From: Treponema sp. OMZ 798
Lineage (GTDB): Bacteria; Spirochaetota; Spirochaetia; Treponematales; Treponemataceae
Reading direction: 5' to 3'
Length of the DNA: 64,000 bases
Assembly: GCF_024181385.1 (NCBI RefSeq)
Contig: NZ_CP051305.1
Location: 620,001-684,000 of the forward strand
Under the pieces are notes generated by a model. That model was not told the DNA's origin. It saw only the letters and a list, made by a program, of their open reading frames with translations, and made no database searches. The first letter of the stretch is position 1, and every line of letters starts with the position of its first letter. Made by a program: the position numbers and the translations under genes. This document shows, piece by piece, positions 58,042 through 64,000 of this stretch.

Positions 58042-58881
58042 TTAGCGTCCTATGATGGATATGTTAGCGCCGAACCATTTTTTACTCGTTTTTTCTAAAA
58101 AATCGGTTTTAGCCATATCTTTTAAGGTTGATTCGACTGCATTCATCAGGGCAAGATCTCTTTTTCTAAAGGCTATAACATATTCTTCATATGCTATAGC
58201 CTCATCAAGAACTCTGTATGATCCTGTTCTTGCCTGCTGCAGGCTGTTAATTGAAAGAAGGTCATATAATACACATTCTACCTCATCCTTTTCAAGAGCA
58301 TTTAAGGCTTCTTGGGCTCCCTGAAAGATAACCGTCTTTTTAAATGCTCCGTGAGTAAATTCGGCTTTTTTAAGACTTTCCTGTATAAATGATGAGGCCG
58401 TAACTCCTATTTTCTTGTCCCTTATGTCTTGAATGGAATAGTAAGGTGATTTATCCTTTACGACCAGAATGATAGCACTCTTTATATAAGGTGAGGTAAG
58501 AGAATAAATTTCGTCCCGTTCCTTGCTGTATGCAAAGGCGCTCCATATACAGTCTATTTCTCCCTCATTAAGTAGTTTATCTCTTTGCTCCCACTTAATG
58601 GCCTTAAAAATCGGTTTTACCTTCATCTTATTGCACAGTTCTTGAGCTATCTCAATATCATAGCCTTCCATTTTTGTCGTAAAAAGATTGAGAAAAGAAA
58701 AAGGAGGGTGATCATCTCTTATACCTATTATAAATTCTTTTTTTACTAGAATTTTTGCAAGAGAAATATCGTTTTCTTTTTTTTGTATGCGGACGGCCTT
58801 AGGTTTACAAGATGTCATAACCAATACCGCAAATAAAAAGATAAAGCTAAGTTTAAAAATATAATTATAATTTTTTTTCAT
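58042..58881 (-). CDS. Amino-acid-type solute-binding lipoprotein 1
   Basis: A 279-residue family 3 solute-binding protein. The signal ends in MTSC, a lipobox. The two-lobe domain starts IIGIRDDHPPFSFLN and has EGYDIEIAQELCNKMKV, DCIWSAFAYSKERDEIYSLTSPYI and DKKIGVTASSFIQESL, all family 3 patterns. AAGGA precedes the ATG. A homologous gene lies 16 bp upstream on the same strand. No ABC permease or ATPase follows. Confidence 0.88.
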   Translation of the reverse strand: MKKNYNYIFKLSFIFLFAVLVMTSCKPKAVRIQKKENDISLAKILVKKEFIIGIRDDHPPFSFLNLFTTKMEGYDIEIAQELCNKMKVKPIFKAIKWEQRDKLLNEGEIDCIWSAFAYSKERDEIYSLTSPYIKSAIILVVKDKSPYYSIQDIRDKKIGVTASSFIQESLKKAEFTHGAFKKTVIFQGAQEALNALEKDEVECVLYDLLSINSLQQARTGSYRVLDEAIAYEEYVIAFRKRDLALMNAVESTLKDMAKTDFLEKTSKKWFGANISIIGR

Positions 58882-58897
58882 AATAAATTTTCCTTAT

Positions 58898-59731
58898 CTA
58901 CTTTCCAAAAATTACTAAATCCGCATCAAACCATTTTCTTGAAATTTTTTCAAGAATACCTTTTTTTTCTAATACGTATAAAACTCTTTCTATTTCCATT
59001 TTTAAAGCCTTACTTCCTTTTTTACAGGCATATACATAAGAGTCTAAGGCTACAGCCTGTCCGACAAGACTGTATACATCCGGCTCTTTACTCAGGTATC
59101 CGGCTATTGTTGAAATATCTCCGACACAGGCGTCTAATCCAAGAGTTTTTAAGTCTCCCAAAATTTGAGGAATATTATTATATGAGTCATTGATTGAATG
59201 TATTTGACTCATCATATCGGGATTATTTTTAATCAAGGCTGCCCCTAAACTTCCTTTTTGTCCGCCTATCTTCTTACCCTTTAGATCTTCGATAGTTTTA
59301 ATTTCCCTTGATCTTAGAGTTAAAAGAACTATTGCATTGCGTAAATAAGCTTGTGTAAGCTCATAGGTCTCATTTCTCTCATTCGAATAAGAAAACCCTG
59401 ATGCGATACAGTCTATAGCTCCGGAATTGATAAGCTCGTTTACCTCACTTGGAACTATAGGACGGAATTCTGCCTCTATATTCATTATATTGGCTATTTC
59501 TTTAAAGACATCGACATCAAAGCCTATGATTTCATTGTTGTTATTGTAAAAACATATGGGCGGATTGTATACATTTACCCCTACAATAATCTTAGATCTT
59601 ACAAGAACTTCCGCTAAGGAAACGTCATCGGAAGACATTTCATAGGTTTCATTTTTTTTGCATGAAAACATCAAGCCGAAGAGTAAAATTACCGCAAAAA
59701 AAAATGCCTTTGAGTTTAATTTATTACGCAT
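58898..59731 (-). CDS. Amino-acid-type solute-binding lipoprotein 2
   Basis: A 277-residue paralogue of the next gene. Lipobox FSC near residue 24. Domain motifs: IVGVNVYNPPICFYNNN, IGFDVDVFKEIANIMNI, DCIASGFSYSNERNETYELTQAYL, GKKIGGQKGSLGAALI. Both proteins end in a KWF-containing motif. It is the first gene of the pair and carries the promoter at 59738-59766; the mRNA seems leaderless. Orphan binding proteins of this type can also serve receptors instead of transporters. Confidence 0.88.
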   Translation of the reverse strand: MRNKLNSKAFFFAVILLFGLMFSCKKNETYEMSSDDVSLAEVLVRSKIIVGVNVYNPPICFYNNNNEIIGFDVDVFKEIANIMNIEAEFRPIVPSEVNELINSGAIDCIASGFSYSNERNETYELTQAYLRNAIVLLTLRSREIKTIEDLKGKKIGGQKGSLGAALIKNNPDMMSQIHSINDSYNNIPQILGDLKTLGLDACVGDISTIAGYLSKEPDVYSLVGQAVALDSYVYACKKGSKALKMEIERVLYVLEKKGILEKISRKWFDADLVIFGK

Positions 59732-59737
59732 GAAACC

Positions 59738-59766
59738 AATATATCACAGTATCTGCAAATTGTAAA
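59738..59766 (-). promoter_or_regulatory. Promoter of the solute-binding protein pair, leaderless
   Basis: On the minus strand, TTTACA (59766-59761), 17-base spacer, TATATT (59743-59738), 6 bases, ATG. No Shine-Dalgarno. Confidence 0.6.
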
Positions 59767-59850
59767 GAACGGAAAAGAAGCTTGTTTTTGAATTTCCATT
59801 TATTGAAACTTTTATCAAAAAATGATAAACTCAAAAACAGGAGAAAATTT

Positions 59851-60924
59851 GTGAACGATAAGATTGCCATTATCGGAGCAGGCTCTTGGGGAACGGCTGT
59901 TGCCTGTTCTCTAGGTAAAAACGGACAAAGGGTTGTTCTTTGGAGCCATAGTGCTTCCGTTGCCGATTCGATAAACACGGACCAAATAAATGTAAAATAC
60001 TTACCTAACCATAAATTGCCTAAGACTGTTTCTGCCTCTACAGATATGGAGGATGTATGCAAGGATGCTTCTTTTATTTTTTTAGCAAGCCCTTCTCTCT
60101 ATTTAACCTCAACAGTTGAAGAGTTGCTTAAATTTGCTCCTTTCAGCCATGATGACGGTGAAATGCCTTATCCGACAATAGCAGTGTTGACAAAGGGCTT
60201 TATTCCGGATGAAAACGGGGAGCCTCAGTTTATAATAGATGTTTTAGAAAAAATGCTTCCCGATTTTTATAAAAATCATCTGGTCTATGTAGCAGGCCCC
60301 AGCCATGGAGAAGAGGTGGCTGAGGGTAAGCTGACAGGTCTTATAGCCGCTTCTCAAAATCCCATGTGCTCTATCCGCTGCCGCGAGATTTTAAAATCGA
60401 GGAGTATGCTTGTTTATTCCAGCTTGGACATAATCGGAGTTCAGGTTTGTGCAGCCGCTAAAAACGTTATAGCCGTCGCTTTCGGTGTCTTGGATGCCTT
60501 GACAGTAACCTCCGATATCTTCGGCGACAATACCGAATCCCTTCTTTTGGCGGCAGGTTTAAACGAGATTCAGATTATAGGCAGGGCAATGGGGGCTACC
60601 CATCCCGAAACCTTTACATCGATTTCCGGAGTGGGGGATTTGGATGTAACTTGCCGAAGTAAGTACGGCAGAAACCGCCGTTTCGGAAACGAAATCATAA
60701 CAAAAAAGATTCTCCTTTCTTTTGAAAATTTGGACGATCTCATTAAAAATATAGATAAGATAGGCTACTTGCCCGAGGGGGTAGTGGCCTGTAAATACTT
60801 GAACATTCTCGCAGAAAAGCGTAATTTAAAGCTGCCCATATGTTCGGGGCTTTATAAAATCTTAAACAAGGAATTAAAACCTCTTGACTTAATAGAAAAC
60901 TTACTAAAGGGAGATACAAAGTAA
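59851..60924 (+). CDS. gpsA: Glycerol-3-phosphate dehydrogenase, NAD(P)+
   Basis: A 357-residue enzyme making glycerol-3-phosphate for phospholipids. The start is GTG 59851 with AGGAG 7 bp upstream, giving KIAIIGAGSWGTAVACSLG, the dinucleotide-binding motif, at the N-terminus; a longer frame back to 59782 would displace it. Further motifs: FIFLASPS, VAGPSHGEEVAEG, CAAAKNVIAVAFGVLDAL with the catalytic Lys, and SGVGDLDVTCRSKYGRNRRFG. The ffh gene begins 1 bp after its stop. Confidence 0.95.
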   Translation: MNDKIAIIGAGSWGTAVACSLGKNGQRVVLWSHSASVADSINTDQINVKYLPNHKLPKTVSASTDMEDVCKDASFIFLASPSLYLTSTVEELLKFAPFSHDDGEMPYPTIAVLTKGFIPDENGEPQFIIDVLEKMLPDFYKNHLVYVAGPSHGEEVAEGKLTGLIAASQNPMCSIRCREILKSRSMLVYSSLDIIGVQVCAAAKNVIAVAFGVLDALTVTSDIFGDNTESLLLAAGLNEIQIIGRAMGATHPETFTSISGVGDLDVTCRSKYGRNRRFGNEIITKKILLSFENLDDLIKNIDKIGYLPEGVVACKYLNILAEKRNLKLPICSGLYKILNKELKPLDLIENLLKGDTK

Positions 60925-60925
60925 T

Positions 60926-62257
60926 ATGCTCGAAAATATTACCGAAAAATTCGGCGGAATACTGCGCTCTTTGAGCGGTAAATCCAAAATTACCGAAAAA
61001 AATATCGAAGATACAATCGAAGAAATAAAAACGGCCCTTTTGGATGCCGACGTAAACTTGCGTGTTGTACGCCGTTTTATAAATGCCACAGCCGAAGAAG
61101 CCAAGGGTGAAAGGGTTTTAAAATCCGTAGACCCCGGGCAACAGTTTACAAAAATCGTATACGATAAGATGACCTCCTTTTTGGGGGACGAAAAAAAAGC
61201 TCTTGACCTCAGGGGGCCTGATACCCAATCGATTATCCTCTTTTTAGGTCTTCAAGGCTCAGGAAAGACTACAAGTGCCGCAAAATTGGCCTTAAAACTT
61301 AAAAATGAGGGCCGAAAGCCCTTGCTCGCTGCCTGCGACCTTGTACGCCCTGCCGCTGTAGAGCAGCTTTCAGTTTTGGGAGAAAATATCGGCGTGCCTG
61401 TTTACAAGGAAGAAACAAAGGATGCGGTAAGGGTAGCCAAAAATGCCTTGGCCTTTGCAAAAAAGAACTTTTACGATACGGTCATAGTCGATACGGCAGG
61501 ACGCCTCCAAATCGACGAAGACATGATGAAGGAAATCGTCAATATCAAGTCGGCCGTAAAACCTATGGAGACCATCCTTGTTGCCGACTCCATGACGGGA
61601 CAAAGCGCCGTTGATGTTGCAAAGGAATTCGATGAGCAGGTAGGGCTTTCCGGTTTAATCCTTACCAAATTCGACTCCGACACCCGAGGCGGTGCAGCTC
61701 TTTCTTTAAAGACCATAACAGGCAAGCCTATTTTTTACATAGGAACAGGCGAAAAGCTCGAAGATTTTGAAGCCTTTTACCCCGACCGCATTGCAAGCCG
61801 TATCTTGGGCATGGGCGACATTGTTTCGCTTGTCGAAAAGGCTCAAGCCCTCTATGACGAAGAAGAGGCAGAGAAGCTTCAAAAAAAGATGCAAAGCGAA
61901 AGTTTCAGCCTTGCCGATATGCTCATGCAGTTGGAGCAGGCCGAAAAGATGGGCCCCCTAGAGTCCATGCTCGATATGATTCCGGGGCTTTCAGGTCAAA
62001 TAGATAAGGATAAGCTTGACCTCTCTCTTTTAAAACGCCAAAAGGCTATAATCCAATCTATGACCTTAAAGGAAAGAGATAATTTCCGCATCATAGGCCC
62101 GCCCCGCCGTAAGCGAATTGCAAAGGGTTCCGGAACCTCTGTAGGCGATGTAAACAAGCTTTTAAAGCAATTTGAAAAGACCCGTCAAATGATGAGGAAG
62201 GTATCAAAAAATAAGGGTTTGCAGGCTAAAATGATGTCGGGCGGATTTTTCGGATAA
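60926..62257 (+). CDS. ffh: Signal recognition particle protein Ffh
   Basis: A 443-residue GTPase that, with 4.5S RNA, delivers membrane and secreted proteins to SecYEG. N domain residues 1-90, G domain with LGLQGSGKTTSAAKLA (G1) near 105, DTAGRLQID (G3), TKFDSDTRGGAA (G4) and GTGEKLEDFEAF, then the Met-rich M domain ending MMRKVSKNKGLQAKMMSGG. The length is normal. It is coupled to gpsA and ends in a strong terminator. Confidence 0.97.
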   Translation: MLENITEKFGGILRSLSGKSKITEKNIEDTIEEIKTALLDADVNLRVVRRFINATAEEAKGERVLKSVDPGQQFTKIVYDKMTSFLGDEKKALDLRGPDTQSIILFLGLQGSGKTTSAAKLALKLKNEGRKPLLAACDLVRPAAVEQLSVLGENIGVPVYKEETKDAVRVAKNALAFAKKNFYDTVIVDTAGRLQIDEDMMKEIVNIKSAVKPMETILVADSMTGQSAVDVAKEFDEQVGLSGLILTKFDSDTRGGAALSLKTITGKPIFYIGTGEKLEDFEAFYPDRIASRILGMGDIVSLVEKAQALYDEEEAEKLQKKMQSESFSLADMLMQLEQAEKMGPLESMLDMIPGLSGQIDKDKLDLSLLKRQKAIIQSMTLKERDNFRIIGPPRRKRIAKGSGTSVGDVNKLLKQFEKTRQMMRKVSKNKGLQAKMMSGGFFG

Positions 62258-62289
62258 GTTATCTATAATAAAATTAAAAGAATAAAATT

Positions 62290-62323
62290 AAAAGGCCTTG
62301 AAGCTTTAAGCTCAAGGCCTTTT
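62290..62323. terminator. Bidirectional terminator, ffh / DksA-like gene
   Basis: A 12-bp perfect stem AAAAGGCCTTGA / TCAAGGCCTTTT with a 10-base loop that can itself pair (GCTT/AAGC). A's before and T's after serve both converging transcripts. Confidence 0.92.
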
Positions 62324-62341
62324 TAGACGGTCACAGTTTAT

Positions 62342-62701
62342 TTAAGGACGCATCTTTTTTTCGGATTTGGTTTGGCATTGAATGCATTTTAGGGCATAGG
62401 GCAGGGCCTTTAGCCTGTCTTCAGGAATCTGCTCCTTGCAGGTAATGCATTTTCCATACTTACCCTCTCTTATCCTTTCCAATGCAGAATCAATCTTTTG
62501 CAGCTTTTTTACATTATTTTCGCCGATAAATTCGAGCATATCTCTGTCGGTACTATACGAGGCCAGATCTGCAAAGTCTTTGGGAATGCTGTTTGCTAAG
62601 GTTTCTGCATACTCCTCATCATTCCGCTGCAATGAAGCTAGTATTTCGTCCCTCTCTTTTAGCAAATATTCTTTCATTTCCTCAATAAACTTCTTTTTCA
62701 T
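62342..62701 (-). CDS. DksA/TraR-type zinc-finger protein
   Basis: A 119-residue protein. The N-terminal two thirds form a coiled-coil hairpin (MKEYLLKERDEILASLQRND onward) and the end has a four-Cys zinc finger, CITC ... CIQC. DksA proteins enter the secondary channel of RNA polymerase and work with ppGpp. The tip residues DxxDxA of classical DksA are not seen clearly; FADLASYSTDRD occupies that place. TAGGAGA lies 8 bp before the ATG. Confidence 0.88.
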   Translation of the reverse strand: MKKKFIEEMKEYLLKERDEILASLQRNDEEYAETLANSIPKDFADLASYSTDRDMLEFIGENNVKKLQKIDSALERIREGKYGKCITCKEQIPEDRLKALPYALKCIQCQTKSEKKMRP

Positions 62702-62808
62702 ATACGTCTCCTAGTTGACAATTTTTTTAATAGACTTTAGAATTATACGACTAAATTAAGCAAAAAGCAAATGTTTTTTTGGAATTTATTCATTTTTTTG
62801 GAGGTCTT

Positions 62809-63027
62809 GTGGCTAAGGAAGAAGCAATTGAAGTTGAAGGTATTGTTAAGGAGTCTCTTCCCAATACTATGTTTAGGGTTGAGTTAAAAAACGGTCATGT
62901 TATTTTGGCTCATTTATCGGGAAAAATGCGCAAGCATTATATTAAAATTGTACCGGGAGATACGGTCAAAGTTGCCCTATCCCCCTATGACTTGACAAGA
63001 GGCCGAATTATCTTCAGAGAAAGATAA
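62809..63027 (+). CDS. infA: Translation initiation factor IF-1
   Basis: A 72-residue S1/OB-fold protein, the standard length. The start is GTG 62809 with GGAGG 5 bp upstream; residues [19 protein letters not shown] and [21 protein letters not shown] are nearly invariant in IF-1. The open frame extends 10 codons further upstream but without a start site. It stands alone between two minus-strand genes. Confidence 0.97.
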   Translation: MAKEEAIEVEGIVKESLPNTMFRVELKNGHVILAHLSGKMRKHYIKIVPGDTVKVALSPYDLTRGRIIFRER

Positions 63028-63067
63028 GCACTCACCTTAGGGCTAAGCTCTCAATTAAAGGTAAGCC

Positions 63068-63586
63068 TTAATCGAATATCGCCATATAGCCTTTCCGTAT
63101 TCGGAGGACTCCCTCCGTAACAAGGGATAAGGCTAAAAGAAGCCCGAAAATTCCTAAAAAGATAATACTCTTAAAAAATAATAGACCGACTATTGTTAGT
63201 ATTATACCGCGTATAAGAATTTTGAAGGCTTCGCTTCGGCTGATCTTTTCTCTTTTCTTTGCATTCTCATTGCGGACATCTCTCCACTTTTTCCACCATT
63301 TAGAGCTGAAAAGATCTTCTCCAAAGGGACTTGTGTTTTGACTGTAAGTATAGGTTTTTCCTGATGAGTTAAAGGAGCTTGACATACTGAAGTTATAGTC
63401 CCTTCGCTTTTGAGGGTCGGAAAGCACGGAGTACGCTTCACTTATACGCTTAAATTTTTCTTCGGCTATCTTGTTGTCCGGATTTTTATCGGGATGATAT
63501 TTCATAGCCAAGGCTCTATATGCGTGTTTAATTTGGTCTTCATCAGCATTATTAGAAACATTAAGAATATTATAATAATTTTCCAC
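63068..63586 (-). CDS. J-domain protein with membrane segment
   Basis: A 172-residue protein. The N-terminal J domain (residues 1-65) has YHPDKNPD with the HPD motif that stimulates DnaK. A Ser/Thr-rich linker and a basic stretch ([19 protein letters not shown]) follow, then one or two hydrophobic helices ([29 protein letters not shown]). The G/F and zinc domains of true DnaJ are missing, so it is a membrane-tethered co-chaperone. The GTG start overlaps the last base of the pyrH stop. Confidence 0.85.
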   Translation of the reverse strand: MENYYNILNVSNNADEDQIKHAYRALAMKYHPDKNPDNKIAEEKFKRISEAYSVLSDPQKRRDYNFSMSSSFNSSGKTYTYSQNTSPFGEDLFSSKWWKKWRDVRNENAKKREKISRSEAFKILIRGIILTIVGLLFFKSIIFLGIFGLLLALSLVTEGVLRIRKGYMAIFD

Positions 63587-64000
63587 TAGCCTATCACCGT
63601 TCCTTTAAATTCTTTACCATTGAGAATGTTTTCCAAATTCTCAATATCCTTGCCTGCCGCACATATTACCTTTAAGCCTGCTTTTTGAGCCCTTTGACTG
63701 GCTATGGGATCAAAGGGGGTATTTTTTCCCGGAATCCATTCGGTCCCGACTATTTTTATAAAATCTTCCCAAGATATTGAATCTATAGGTCTTGCTTCAG
63801 GATTTTTTTTGGGATCGTCAGTATAAACTTTGGCAATGTTTGAAAGGTTTACTACCAACTTTCCTCCAAAATTTTCTGCAAGGACTACGGCATCATTATC
63901 TGTCGAAAAACCCGGTTTCCAGCCTGCTGCAACCAGAATTTGTCCGCCGAATTTATCTATTGCCGTAGGGTCATACACCACGGGATTAGGGCAAAGATCT
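63586..64000 (-). CDS. pyrH: UMP kinase, archaeal-type (partial, runs off the right edge)
   Basis: The visible 138 codons are the C-terminal part; the frame stays open to base 64000 ([19 protein letters not shown] at the edge). Motifs of the amino-acid-kinase fold as in archaeal-type Pyr[51 protein letters not shown] and a C-terminal [10 protein letters not shown]. It phosphorylates UMP to UDP. It is co-transcribed with the J-domain gene. Confidence 0.75.
   Translation of the reverse strand, partial: DLCPNPVVYDPTAIDKFGGQILVAAGWKPGFSTDNDAVVLAENFGGKLVVNLSNIAKVYTDDPKKNPEARPIDSISWEDFIKIVGTEWIPGKNTPFDPIASQRAQKAGLKVICAAGKDIENLENILNGKEFKGTVIG

Noticed and set aside
63028..63067. Terminator after infA
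   Set aside because: Only short, imperfect pairings (ACCTT/AAGGT) and no T tract.

Overview
The window looks like chromosome of an oral treponeme close to Treponema denticola. This rests on recognition of gene content, not on a search: low-GC DNA, a glycine reductase module with a selenocysteine UGA codon, oligopeptidase B, a UPF0164 (FadL-like) outer-membrane protein, many Treponema-style lipoproteins, and the run dksA-like / infA / dnaJ-like / pyrH at the right end. No rRNA, tRNA or CRISPR array was seen.

Layout. 0-1.3 kb: an intact ISAs1-family insertion sequence with 17-bp inverted repeats and a 9-bp target duplication, splitting a gene. 1.4-11 kb: oligopeptidase B, a SAM methyltransferase, a VOC-fold lipoprotein, a frameshifted ankyrin gene and an 1852-residue alpha-2-macroglobulin-like lipoprotein. 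11.3-14 kb: an ECF-type Ni/Co importer operon (T, A, M and a periplasmic subunit). 14-19.6 kb: MFS protein, PIN-domain toxin-antitoxin pair, then aat-clpA-clpS, which belong to the N-degron pathway. 19.6-26.5 kb: DHH phosphoesterase and queH, glycine reductase grdE-grdB, and a type IIA topoisomerase A subunit. 26.5-39.4 kb: a FadL-like protein and a six-gene, mostly overlapping operon joining a secreted coiled-coil protein, a giant PP2C-type receptor phosphatase and a Gld-like ABC system. 39.4-48.1 kb: pyrF, three envelope genes, a DEAD-box helicase and pyrC.

48.1-54.2 kb is an accessory islet in which nearly every gene is bounded by a degenerate heptamer repeat array. It holds a NYN-domain gene with a structured leader between two copies of the pyrC 3' end, a lipoprotein, a 226-bp MITE with a 10-bp target duplication, a BrnT/BrnA pair, and three Rpn (PD-(D/E)XK) loci. 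54.2-64 kb is mostly core: namZ with a serine hydrolase, a flavin reductase, two orphan solute-binding lipoproteins, gpsA-ffh, a DksA-type protein, infA, a J-domain protein and a partial UMP kinase.

Most notable: (1) both full Rpn genes carry an AGGAGG plus 8-nt spaced internal ATG just after the nuclease domain, the arrangement expected for an intragenic antitoxin, and a truncated third copy retains exactly that part; (2) a NYN cassette sits between 54-bp copies of the pyrC 3' end; (3) at least seven genes have a promoter -10 box 6-9 nt before the start codon and no Shine-Dalgarno, implying widespread leaderless mRNAs; (4) new-looking repeats, namely AAGTNCR heptamer arrays, three-hairpin elements with exchangeable arms, and the MITE.
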